DNA from: Anisodus tanguticus
Lineage: Eukaryota > Streptophyta > Magnoliopsida > Solanales > Solanaceae
Length of the DNA stretch: 64,000 bases
Direction of reading: 5' to 3'
NCBI GenBank assembly: GCA_034509755.1
Contig: CM067550.1
Location: 16,423,001-16,487,000 of the forward strand
Shown: positions 22,701 to 33,059 of the stretch, piece after piece
How the letters are laid out: every line of letters begins with the position of its first letter
How positions within the stretch are numbered: the first letter of the stretch is position 1
Notes under the pieces: model-generated
Told to the model about the DNA's origin: nothing
Databases searched by the model: none
Seen by the model: the letters and a program-made list of their open reading frames with translations, nothing else
Program-made: the position numbers and the translations under genes

Positions 22701-25700
22701 CCTACCCTTCCAAAACCCCACTTGTATGATTATGGGTATGTTGTTGTAGGTAAACTAAATTTTATGTCTGAAGACAATGTAGGTGCTAGGCTGAACAATA
22801 ATTACATATGATCCAGGCTATGCCTGAAATGGTTTGGGAGCTTCGTAGATTGTTCTTTCAGTTACATCTTCCAATTTATAGTCTTTTAACATAGAGCTAG
22901 ATAACCTAAACATTTAACTAATGATTAATCTACAACTAATTAGCAGTAATTTTACTAGATTTTCCTATTTATATGATAATCTAAAACTAAAGGTTCTTTA
23001 AATCTCACACCCACCCTGTACCTACATATACAAATCTCTATCCAAACTACAAAGACTCTTGCAAGGACCAAATCTAACAACAGTCAAATCTTTATTTCCC
23101 AACTAGAACTAGTTAGCATCGCCTATATGGATCCTTTGCTTGCATGGAATTCTGTTCTTTGCTAAATCCACATTGATACTATTCTTTAGCCTCAGACTTG
23201 AGGTGGTTTTGTTAAACGCTACACAACATTTTTGTCCTTCGATATATGGCAATAAATACCACACACATATTGTGCTGGCCAGTAACCTAGCAACTTCCCT
23301 AACTCCACCCTAATGTTCACGTGTACAGTCAATGACATAAATACATGGTTTATACATGGCATCAGCTCATAACTGAAACATATTGATCAATCCAAGCCCC
23401 AACACCAGTGAAGTCTATGACCCCTGGCACTTGGGAAAAAGGATTACAGTTCAAAATTGCTCATTCCCCAACCCCTAATAAGAGATTCCTTAAGAACACC
23501 TCAATACCAAAGGAATGCGACATGTACGTTACAAGTAGATTTCCTGAATCATGACATCCCCATTAGAGTTATAGCTAAATTAAAATGTAAGAAAGAATTG
23601 TACCTGAAGTGTGTGACCGAATATCCTCTAAAAATAATTCGAGTTCTGGTTCCATCAAAGTTCTTATCCACCCACCTTGCCCAAGTGGAAATCGCTCTCT
23701 TGTATGCCTCTAAAACCTTGAGCCTTGCATGCACATGATTACCTTCCTGGTAGTAATCTTCCCTATAATCCACCAAGAACACAAGTTTACATATTTCAAC
23801 CAACAATGACATGCAAGATCCAGCTTTTAGGGAAAGAAATAACAGTACAGAGCTATAAAGCGGAAGCTTTAGAAAAACAAATACAGCACTAACCCTTTAG
23901 AGGTTTTCTCATGAGTCCACCAATGACCAGTGTTGAAAATTACAATATCGGCATCACTATACATTGAAGTCGTCTTGTCCATCAAATCCAATCTTAGTGT
24001 CTCGAAAGAACCATTCTTCCCTTTAAAAGCTGATTGTCTGACAAGAAACGGAGAGCTAACGAAATCCACAGAACAGTTATAATCCTGCAAGCAAGTCACA
24101 GCATGATAAGATAACAAGGAAACAAAGTTCGCAACATCTCAGGTAACAGAAAGAGGTTAAATAGCTTGCCTCAAATCTGAATGCATAGAAGCCCTTCTTT
24201 TTGAATTCATGCCTTCCTGATATCTCATAAACTTGCTTTTTGTCTCGGATACTGTGGCGAAGAATGCAAACAAGGGACTCCCACATGTTCCTATTCAACG
24301 AGTCCCCCACAAATACAAGCTTTTGCCCTTTCAATCTCTCCAAAAAATCAGTTGCATTGAGGCTAGTGTGTGAAAAAGTAAATCAGTTAATTAATTGACT
24401 GATATAACTAAATATGCAACATAGACCATGTTAATCAAATAAATTTCAGTGGCAATGTGAATAATGTTAGTCAAATTTTGAAAACCATTTATAACGATGA
24501 CATGTTTGGCAATACAGCATTTTACCAAAGGCTTTTCTGCTTGCGGTTCATAGAAAATGTTCGTTATTCTCATACATGTGCGCTCAAACTTCACACATAG
24601 TCAACAAATATCACCCCTAAGAAACTTACAAGCAATTGCAACACGCTGGATTAACTTATGGGATAATAGATCATACTATTTGGAGTAGCATAGGAATATA
24701 GGGTTAGTAGGTAGTTCCACATAGGGATGACAATTGGGCGGGGCGGGGGCGGGTACCCCTCCCCGCACCCGTACCCACCAAAAAATTTTATACCCGTCAC
24801 CTACCCTCCACGTCCACCCGTGGCGGGTACATTTTCAACATCTATATTCCTAAATCCACACCCGCTCCACCACCCAAGTAGATATCCTGAAAATTCATTA
24901 TTATTGGGCTTATGGACTGCTAAAATTATGTGTGCCAAATTATTTGGGCTTTAGATAAATATAAAGTTGTACAAATAAAATTATAGTTGGCGGGTAAAAG
25001 GTGGGCGAGTGGATTTGGGACGGGCGGTTGGATGCGGGGCGGTGCAGGCGGTTGGATGAGGCGGGTATAACTGCAAATCCACCACCTACCCATACCCGCC
25101 TACTACCCGCCAAATTTATACCCATACCTTCCCCAATTGGGGCGAGTGCGGTGCGAAATTCGCAAAATTGTACCCATCTGTCATCCTTAGTTCCACAACA
25201 TTTGTTCTTTAAGTTCAAGCCAAAAGTCAAATTTGTAGTATCACCTTTATACATTATAGCACGTCCATGATTGAGGATTTCCATAGACTAAATTGTAATT
25301 CATAGTCAATTTCAAATATTATGACTGAGAATAAGATCGTTAGTACTCTTACCTCGGTATGTCACATGCATATGGCTGCCATCTCCACTTGATATACCCA
25401 TCATCCGGCCTCTTATTAAGGTGACAATCAAAATCCCTATCAATAATAGGGCAAGAACCCGGAGGATAATATGGCTTTGTGTAATCTCTAACCCATTCAC
25501 CATCAAATATATCACAATCGCCATAAAAATCATTGCCGCGTCCAATCAATGCTTTTCCATCATTCTGAACAATTACACCATTTTTCTCCACAGATAAACC
25601 CCCTTTACCCTCAATCCCTTCAACTTTTTTTCTATCACCACTTGATCCCACAACATCCCCAATATAAGTAGGACTACCCGCATTATCATTTATCGAGCCA

Positions 25701-26311
25701 ATATCACCCACACGTCGCAAAGTTGAGTTTACATTGGGATATGTTATATTTCCATCATTTTGTGACACATTCAATTGAGGGGTTTTCTTGGTAATTCTTG
25801 ATTCTTGAACAACAAAGCTTTCATTTTTCACCTTCTTAGACAAATGCCCCACATGGGTATTTTCTAAAATTTCCCCTAAACCTGTTCCTTTCCCAGAAAC
25901 AATCGAAAATGTTACATTTCCATCAACTTGAGACACATTTAATTCATCAATTTTCTTGGTAATCCCTGAATCTTGAACACTAAAGCTTCCATTTTTCACA
26001 TTATGAGACAAATTTAAAGAATGTTGTGAACCCTTAGAACTCAAACTAACACTAGTAGTACTAACATTATTACTAGAAGAAGTACTAGAGAAAGGCCAAG
26101 AAATGAGAGTACTATTGTCACTGTAACTAAAACCAGTAAAAACAGGGGTAATAAATGGAGATTTGAAGGAATAATTCAAGAGTAAAATACAAAGAAAAAT
26201 GAAAGAAGCAGCAACACCTAAACCAAAGCCAGAAACAACTACCTTCCTTCTTGTTTGAGATGAACCAAAGTATGAAAATTGATCAGAAAATGGGAGTTTC
26301 TTTAAGTCCAT
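19762..26311 (-). CDS. TRICHOME BIREFRINGENCE-like (TBL) polysaccharide O-acetyltransferase, five exons
   Basis: Exons on the minus strand: 26311-25353, 24362-24170, 24084-23894, 23762-23604, 20104-19762. They give 1,845 nt, 614 aa, with reading phase kept at every junction. The start is ATG 26311; no upstream in-frame ATG is seen. Residues 24-49 form one hydrophobic signal-anchor, so a type II Golgi protein. Residues 50-260 are a Ser/Asn-rich stalk with many N-x-S/T sites and a 30-residue internal repeat (105-134, 161-190). The PMR5N/TBL domain starts near CDIFDGEWVRD (266). The GDS motif is at 339-341 (VFVGDSLNRN) and the DxxH motif at 583-586 (DCSHWCLPG), both intact. TBL proteins O-acetylate wall polysaccharides (xylan, pectin, glucomannan). 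The length fits the long TBR/TBL1/TBL2 type; the substrate is not inferable. Intron 2 has a GC donor. A possible poly(A) signal (AATAAA) lies at 19608-19603. Confidence 0.92.
20640..21060 (+). mobile_element. LINE copy B: 3' end only (in TBL intron 4)
   Basis: Translation in broken frames matches the C-terminal part of the same RTE-type LINE: R-M-x-x-W-M-C-G near 20680, ADKIREARLRWFGHV near 20758, and a Q-L-T-E-D-M-T-L-D block near 20925. It lies directly upstream of copy C in the same orientation. Many stops. It is antisense to the host TBL transcript. Confidence 0.65.
21065..22525 (+). mobile_element. LINE copy C: RT core to 3' tail (in TBL intron 4)
   Basis: This copy is 5'-truncated inside RT. 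21083-21301 encodes WRCLEVRGVPEAYARAI, INDMYDGAKTRVR and LHQGSTLSPFLFALVMDD. After a break it continues with WCMLFTDDIVLIDET (catalytic DD, about 21335-21370) and LESKGFRLSRTKTEYLECKF. The C-terminal end at about 21855-22037 is APVRRCVRLAMDGFRRGRGR. Frameshifts separate the blocks. After about 300 bp of 3' UTR it ends in a TS-like tail (22405-22520) reaching 'gggtatgttgttgtag'. Confidence 0.8.
22553..22755 (+). mobile_element. TS-type tail with internal 40-bp triplication
   Basis: 'gagctgagggtctatcg' to 'atgggtatgttgttgtag' is the TS tail. Its middle is expanded: 'acaaaggtag' recurs at 22592, 22632 and 22672, an exact 40-bp period, giving three imperfect copies to about 22711. It lies about 30 bp after the tail of LINE copy C, in the same orientation. 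Confidence 0.75.
24722..25187 (-). mobile_element. hAT-type MITE in TBL intron 1
   Basis: This is a 466-bp GC-rich element with terminal inverted repeats (tagggatgacaa at the left; the right end tgtcatcct is the complement of aggatgaca) and subterminal GGGCGGG / CCCGCC repeats. The sequence tagttccaca occurs on both sides (24712-24721 and 25188-25197), which fits a hAT-style 8-bp duplication plus chance or TIR bases. It has no coding capacity. Orientation is arbitrary. Confidence 0.75.
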
Positions 26312-27697
26312 TGTAAATCTCAACCATTTCAAACAAATCCCACTTCAGAAAAATGCCATTAATGGTGAAAAAAACAATTAGTACAATACGAACAACCCTT
26401 TTTTTTTGGCAATTACAATGGAGTGGGAAGAAATGATATTTTTGGGAGATTTCGAAAAAGATAAAAACAAAATATGCGAGCGTTATTGTTTAGTAGAAAG
26501 TAGAGGCAGAAAAGGTTTCTTTCCATTTAAGTAGGCGCTTGAGATCACGAAAATTAAATATTTTTCATTTTTTAAAAATAAAATTGAAGTTGGAGTTGAG
26601 GCAAAATTATGTTTGGTTATAATTTTTGTAAAAAATATTTGATTGTTTGAATATATTGAAAATATTGAAAATATCATTTTAAGTGTTTTTAAAATTTTAA
26701 ATATAACTTCAAGTTATATTTGAACTTTGATAAAATACTACTCCCTCATCATCTCAATTTATGTGTCATCGTCTCAATTTAAGTGATATCATTTTAAGCA
26801 TTTTGACCCTCGTACTTCAAACACATCACATAAATTGGAATAGAGAAAATAATAATAATATTTAAAATTAAAGTTCAAAAAGAATATTTGGAATAAATAA
26901 TATTTGGAAATTAAAATTATTTGAATATAACACAAAGTTAAAGATTATGTGAGTAAAAATTTGGAAAAACTTGAAAATTTTGTAAAACCTATTTTTCCTA
27001 TTCTTTTTTTTTAGGAAATATTTTTCCTATTCAAGTTTGAAGATGAAAGTGAATCAGTATGGTGGGTATCGAATCTTGGAAATTTTCCTTGTAACCGAAT
27101 GATTGCCTTTTAAGTTGATACTCCCTCCATCTCAAAAAATTTAATATTTTTTATATAAACACCCTTTAAAAAAATTTAATAAGAATAATGTTTTAAATAT
27201 TTTATTCTCTTAACATATTTTATTATGTAATCTCTCCTCCGTAAATATTTAAAAGCACAAGGCGAAACAAATCATTTTTATGCGAACTCATAATATTAGC
27301 TCATTAATGTAATTAATATAATATTTTAATAAGGACGATAAATATTTTGAGATGAATGAAATATTTATATCATCAATGTGTATCTTAATTTAGACAAAAT
27401 GCAATAAGTACACAACAAGTTGTAATATTAACTAGATCAAAAAGAGTGTCTTATTAATTTGCACACTCCTTAAGAAAATATTAACTTTTAGGTAAAAATA
27501 TATAATTTGATTAAAATGTCCCTAATTAAATAAGTATTGAGATTTGGTCACCTAATACTTAATAAGGGAAAATCTGAAAAAATAAGGCTAATTCTTTCTT
27601 GATTTGGTAATTAGACACTATTTTTAACTCAAGAAATAAGGATAAGTAAACACTCTTTTTTATCCGGAGGAAGTATTTAATGAACCTTAATCATTGC
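26312..27697. other. TBL upstream region with decayed MITEs
   Basis: This is the presumed promoter and 5' UTR of the minus-strand TBL gene. No TATA box could be assigned with confidence. 26738-26855 and 27119-27360 carry Stowaway/mariner-like termini (ctccctc...tctcaa), and 'ggaggaagta' near 27667 is another terminus. The rest is AT-rich DNA without genes. Confidence 0.45.
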
Positions 27698-28608
27698 TAG
27701 ACCTGTCCATCGGGTCGGGGACCCGCCCGACCCGGCCCGAAAAAACCAGGGCCAGGGTTAGCTTTTAGCTGACCCGCGAGCCACTCGACCTAAAAAAACG
27801 GGGACCCGATCAGGGTCAGAAAATTTTACCCGTCTGATCCGGCCCGGCCCGACCCGACCCCGACCCGCATATTTTTTTAAATATAATTTATATTATTTTT
27901 CCTTCATTAATATTTATTTTGTACTTATATATATTTTTGTCATTAATAAGTGATATAATGCATGTTTTTATATATATATGTATTGCTCTAATCTACATTG
28001 AGCTCGACATAAAATAAGATAAAAATGGTAGCTGATTATTAATTATATATTTATATTATTAGTCATTTTGTTAATATCACGGAAGCATAATGTAGGGAGA
28101 GAAAGTAGTTGTAAATTGGTGAAACTTTAAATGGTCATAACTCTGCGCTCGGATGTCCGTTTTACCCGATTTTTTTTTATTTTGCATATTTTTTCGAGAC
28201 AGGGCCGGTCAAACAATCATAAGGCAATTTGGCGCAGCCAATTTTTAGAAAAAAGTCTGTTTTCCCAATCAATTTGTGTTTTTCCCCAAATCGATTTCTA
28301 ATTTTCTTTTTCTTTAGTCAAGATCTCACGATATACAATACATTTCAACGTCGAATTTTCGTGGTAATGTAGGGGTGAATGCCAATTTCAGTTTTGGAAA
28401 TTCAATTTTTTTTTTAAAAAAATTCTCGACCCGACCCGACCCGACTCTGCCCTGCCAAAAAAATTTGACGGGTCAGGGCCGACCCGTTACCCGTAGGGTC
28501 CCCGAAGGGTCAAGACTAGGGTCGGAATTTTTAAAAAAATATAGGATCAGGGTCGGGCAAGCAGGAAAAAAAAGTCACCCGGCCCGACCCGACCTTTAAA
28601 CAGGTCTA
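27698..28608. mobile_element. hAT-type non-autonomous element with GC-rich subterminal repeats
   Basis: This is a 911-bp element with terminal inverted repeats tagacctgtc (27698) and acaggtcta (ending 28608). A perfect 8-bp duplication atcattgc lies at 27690-27697 and 28609-28616. About 150-200 bp at each end is packed with CCCGACCC / GGGTCGGG words, while the middle is AT-rich. No transposase is encoded. hAT transposases make 8-bp duplications and often bind such subterminal repeats, so it was probably moved in trans. Confidence 0.88.
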
Positions 28609-28822
28609 ATCATTGCCAAGAGGTCATTAATTAGAGGGAAAATAGAAGTCTAGAGAAAAGGCTAAGTACTTAAAGGTGTATTTGGTATGACGAAATTCTT
28701 TCCCCATTTTCTCTTGTCATGTTGTTAAATATTTTGAAAAATATTTTTCTCAAAATAGAAGAAAATGCTTTTTCTTAAAAATATGACAAAAAAACTTTTT
28801 CTAAATCAATAAAAACACAACA

Positions 28823-29060
28823 ATGCGTCCTCAACCCAACCCCCGCATCGCCCACCCCCACCCCACCCTATCCCCTACCCCTACCCCTACCCCCACGCAC
28901 CATGCTACCCACATAACCACCTCCTACCCCCACCCTACTGCCACCGCATACCATCACACCTACCCACCACCCTATCCCCACACCGCACCATCCCCTACCC
29001 ACCCACCACCACTATCCCACACCACCCTGACACACCCCACCCCCCGTCACGCAACCTAAC
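28823..29060 (+). repeat. C/A-rich simple repeat (CCCCACCC/CCTACC type)
   Basis: About 240 bp almost free of G on this strand, made of ccccaccc, ctacccc and caccac words. An open frame runs through it only because of composition (Pro/His/Thr). It is not a gene. Confidence 0.7.
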
Positions 29061-29112
29061 CCACCTCCTACCCTGTCATCAAAAGTCGCACTCCAAATTC
29101 AAAAATCTAATA

Positions 29113-29329
29113 CTCCCTCCGTCTCAATTTATGTGGCATCATTTGACTTGACACGGAGTTTAAGAAAAAAGGAAGACTTTTGAAATGTGTGGTCCAAAAC
29201 AAATCTTATATAAATGTGTGGATGTAAATCATCTCATAAGGTTAAATTATTTTTAAATATAGAAATATGACATTCTTTTTGGGACAAACCAAAAAGAAAA
29301 TGGTATCACGTGAATTGAGACAGAGGGAG
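29113..29329. mobile_element. Stowaway MITE
   Basis: 217 bp with terminal inverted repeats ctccctccgtctcaattta and its near-complement ending gacagagggag, flanked on both sides by TA (29111-29112, 29330-29331). This is the classic Tc1/mariner-mobilised Stowaway structure. Confidence 0.9.
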
Positions 29330-29495
29330 TAGTATCTTACTTTGAGTTTACGCAAATGCTCTTAAAAATGATATTTTTCAACTTGCGTACCAAATACAAG
29401 AAAATGAGTAGAGAAATCACTTATTTTCCGAAAAAATATTTTTTTGGAAAACATTTTCCGAAGAAATTTTTTTCCATCATTACCAAACACACCCA

Positions 29496-29855
29496 AGTGT
29501 CTTGAGCTTTGGTCTTGAAAAGACATATTACTCCCTTAAAGCTTATTTAGAGATAAAATACTTCAATGAACCATTGCTCAACAATCAAAAACAGCCAAAC
29601 ACAATAGAAAAATATAAATTATTCTTCAATTTGAGGGGTGATTACTGTTACAGGATAAGATATTAGACTCGTTGTAATTTATTGGAACCAACTACAGTAA
29701 AAAATGAATTCCAATAGCTTTGAGATAAAAGTGTAATTAAGGTGTGTTTGGTATGACCTAATTAGTGTTTTTCATGATTTTCTTTCTTCCAGGTGTTTTC
29801 CAGAAAAATTTTTAGTACTTACTTACGTACTAATGATAATAGTAGCAAGCTGGAG
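29496..29855. other. Intergenic, no gene seen
   Basis: AT-rich sequence. It contains the stray fold-back terminus near 29740. The last five bases (tggag) are the probable Copia-3 target duplication. Confidence 0.5.
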
Positions 29856-30120
29856 TGTTAGACAGTGTATATTCACGTGATATACATAGTGTATATCACG
29901 GGACTTTGGTCATTGTTAGTATTGTAATTAGTGTAGAATATTTGTATTACTTAGTATTATATACTTACCATAATTATAGAAGTCTTGTACTACTAGAATA
30001 GGGTTTTAGGAGTAGAATAGGAAAAAGATTTTCCTATTATGGAAATATATAAATTGTATATATACTCTTTCAATTAATGAAAATAATCAAGAGATTATTT
30101 CTTTCATTGTATCAGAAGTC
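29856..30120 (+). repeat. Copia-3 5' LTR and degenerate primer-binding site
   Basis: The LTR runs TGTTAGACAG...CTTTCA (29856-30106) with AT-rich TATA-like words near 30052-30063. It is followed by ttgtatcagaagtc (30107-30120), a mutated match to the usual initiator-Met site tggtatcagagcc. Short inverted words gtgatatac / gtatatcac lie near its start. Confidence 0.85.
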
Positions 30121-30282
30121 TAGGACTAAATTGCTTCCGCTCTTCTCCAAAATTTCTCTCGGTTTATTGTGCCCCTTCTCGGCCAAAAACTGCATCGATT
30201 TTCGTGCCCCTTCCTCGGATTTCGTGTTAAATTTTACCTCCTCTCTTCCCAAATTTTCTACAAAATCACATATTGTTCTTTC

Positions 30283-31420
30283 GTTATGTCGACGACAAAG
30301 AGCACTTTTTATCATGTAATGTTGTTTCTATCATCAAGAATCACATACCTCTCATTCTTGAAATAGAAAACGTCCAATACGCGACGTGGGCCGACTTGTT
30401 TAAAATTCACGCTCTCTCGCATCAAGTCATCCATCACATAATCCCCGCAGCTCTTGAGGATACGGAGGTGCCTCAACGTGAGGATGATCATAAGTTATGG
30501 ACAACGTTTGATGCCACCGTCCTTCAGTGGATTTATTCCACTATCTCTACTGACCTGTTGCAGACGATTATTGAGCTAGACGCTACGACAATGGCTGCTT
30601 GGGATAGGTTGCGTGACATATTCCAAGATAATCAGAATTCCAGAGTTGTTACTCTTGAGCATGACTTTTCCCACGTCAACATGGAAAATTTCCTGAATGT
30701 TTCAGCGTATTGCAAAAGGTTGAAGGAATTGGCGGACCAACTCCGCAACGTTGGTGCGCCCGTTAGTGAAGATCGTCTGGTTCTACAGATGATTGCTGGC
30801 CTCTCCGAGGCATTTAGTGGCGTTGGGACCCTACTTCGTCAAAATAACCCTCTCCCAACGTTCTATCAAGCCCGATTCATGCTTACTTTGAAAGAAGCCG
30901 GATTGGCTAAGAATGCAGCTACCGGGGCAAGTCCCGGGGTCATGATGACGTCCTACACAAATTCTCCAGGGTGTGTTAATAATTAGGGCCAAAACCGTGC
31001 TCACGGTGGCAGCAAGAATACTAGGAAAAATAATGGAAGAAAATGCGGTGGTAACGTCAGCAGTACAGGCGGCAGTAGGCCCCACCCCATCAACAGTGGG
31101 CCTCAGCCCCACTGGTCCCAGCCTTGGGCCTCCTGGACCAGTAGGCAGTGGCTCAACAATCTCGAATGTTCAGCGCCTCCAGTCCACGGTAATTGGGCCC
31201 AATTTCAGCCTTCTTTTCGACCCAGCTACTCCAGCCCAGCCTCGGTCCAGCGATCCAGTGGGGTACCGGGTCAGCAGAGAGGCAAGTCTGGGCCCCAACA
31301 GGCCCATCATACAGCGGGCCCCACTTCTACCGACATCGAAGCCTCGATGCACACGCTTGGAATAAATCCTTCGGACCCAAATTGGTACATGGACACAGGC
31401 GCCACTACTCACATGGTATA
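30283..31420 (+). pseudogene. Copia-3 gag and protease pseudogene
   Basis: Gag begins at ATG 30283 (MSTTKSTF). After a frameshift near 30320 it continues in the frame to 30986: E-N-V-Q-Y-A-T-W-A-D-L-F-K-I-H-A, TMAAWDRLRDIFQDNQ, AYCKRLKELADQLRNVGAPV. This is the UBN2 gag core. The Gly/Pro-rich tail is frame-shifted, and no CCHC knuckle is seen. The protease motif WYMDTGATTHM sits at about 31384-31416 and is followed at once by a stop and a deletion. Confidence 0.8.
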
Positions 31421-31599
31421 ATTATTGGTAATAGTAATTCAATTCCAATTCATGGTTATGGTCATAAAACATTGTCTCCCCCCTCATCCACCCCTTATTT
31501 TGAAAAATACCATTCACGCTCCAAAATTGATTAAAAATTTGGTGTTTGTCCGAAAATTCACCACTGATAATTCTGTGTCCATGAATTTGATCCATTTGG

Positions 31600-32680
31600 G
31601 TTCTCTGTGAAGGATTTCAAAATGGGGAGTTCTCGTGAGGTGTGATAGTAGGGGAGATCTTTATCCTATCACGCCATGTTCCGGTCCATCAAGTCAAGCC
31701 TTGCCGTCAGCGTTTGCATCCCTTGCTCCTTCCTTGTGGCATGCTCGTCTAGGTCATCCGGGATTGTCTATTTTGTCTTCCTTAGAGAAAAAACAATTTT
31801 ATTTCTTGTAAGGGTGAGCGTAGCACTCCGAATTGTCAATCTTGTTCTTTAGGGAAAATAGTTAAGTTGCTATTTGTAGACTCTAATTATCATACTTTAA
31901 TGCCATTTGATATTATTCATAGTGATCTATGGACGTCTTCTATTCTGAGTTCTTTGGGTCATCGGTATTACGTTGTCTTTTTGGATGATTATTCTAAATT
32001 TTTGTGGACTTTTCCAATAGCGAAAAAATCTCAAGTTTTTTTCCATCTTCTTAAAATTCAGAGTTTTCATTAGAACCCAATTCGAACGTGAAATAAAAAA
32101 TATCCAATGTGATAATGGCAAAGAATATGACAATGGGGTGTTTCGAGAATTTTGTGCAAATAATGGGATCAACTTTCATTTTTCTTGCCCACATACGTCT
32201 TCACAAAATGGGAAAGGCGAATGCAAAATTCATACCATTAATAATATTGTCCGCACTTCACTAATTCATGCTTCTATACCCCCGTCTTTTTGGTATCATG
32301 CTCTACAAATGGCTACATATCTTCTTAACATTATTCCTTCCAACGGTTTGACATATTCGTCCCCCCTTTAAATTTTATATAATAAGACTCTTTCGTATTC
32401 ACATCTTAGGGTCTTTGCGTGCTTGTGTTATCCACTCTTTCCGTCCACCACAATTAACAAACTTCAGGCCCGTTCTACCCCGTGTGTGTTCTTGGGTTAT
32501 CCGTCCAATCATCGTGGTTACAAATTTTTTGATTTATCTTCTAATAAAATCATCATTAGTTGCCATGTAATTTTTTATAAATCCCACTTTCCATTTGCGA
32601 AGGTTAGTAATCCCGTGCCGAGTTCGTATAATTTTTTAGATTATGGTATATCCCCGCATATTATTCACTATTTTTCGGAC
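31600..32680 (+). pseudogene. Copia-3 integrase pseudogene
   Basis: LWHARLGHPG (about 31734) marks the GAG-pre-integrase/zinc end. HSDLW (about 31919) and VVFLDDYSKFLWTFP (about 31972) are in the core, with DNGKEYDNGVF (about 32112) and the SSQNGKGE region (about 32196-32222). A downstream TPCVFLGYPSNHRGYKFFDL block lies at about 32473. The D,D,E pattern is partly recognisable but split by frameshifts near 31800 and 32075. The unusually Pro/Gly/Phe-rich frames at 32721-33000 correspond to a variable linker before RT. Confidence 0.75.
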
Positions 32681-33059
32681 GTGTCCCGCACCCTAAATCC
32701 TCCAACAGACCCACTGCCCATTGGTCCTCCCCAAACGTCGTCGTCTACAAATCTGGGTCCAGCAACTGGGCCATCAATCCTACCCGATTCCGGCCCCGTT
32801 TCGATTCGTTTCGGGTCAGTATTGGCCCGATTCCGTGTCCGATTCCGGTTTCAGTTCTCGATTTGGGCCAGTAGACCCACTGCCTGCTGGCCAGTTCGTC
32901 CCGCGTCCAGATAATTCCCAAAATCTGTCCCCTTCTTCCCCGAGTCATCGACCGATCACTCATAGTCAACGGGGTATTTTTAAACCGAAAAGACATTTTA
33001 ACTTAAATTCTAATGTTCTTAAATCACCCTTATCCCGTAATCATGTGTCTACATTGAAT

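Larger units (their letters stand above)
28674..29495. mobile_element. Fold-back/MITE-like element with nested insertions
   Basis: The left end 'ggtgtatttggtatgacg' and right end 'taccaaacacaccc' are inverted repeats, and sequence next to both is AAAATATTTTTC-type and self-complementary. It encloses a C/A-rich block (28823-29060) and a Stowaway MITE (29113-29329). No target duplication could be identified. A second partial end 'ggtgtgtttggtatgacc' lies at about 29740. Confidence 0.55.

Noticed and set aside
24727..25270. Pro/Gly-rich frames on both strands in TBL intron 1
   Set aside because: They are produced by the GC-rich repeats of the hAT-type MITE.
28823..29059. Pro/His/Thr-rich open frame
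   Set aside because: It is a translation of a C/A-rich simple repeat without start context or conservation.
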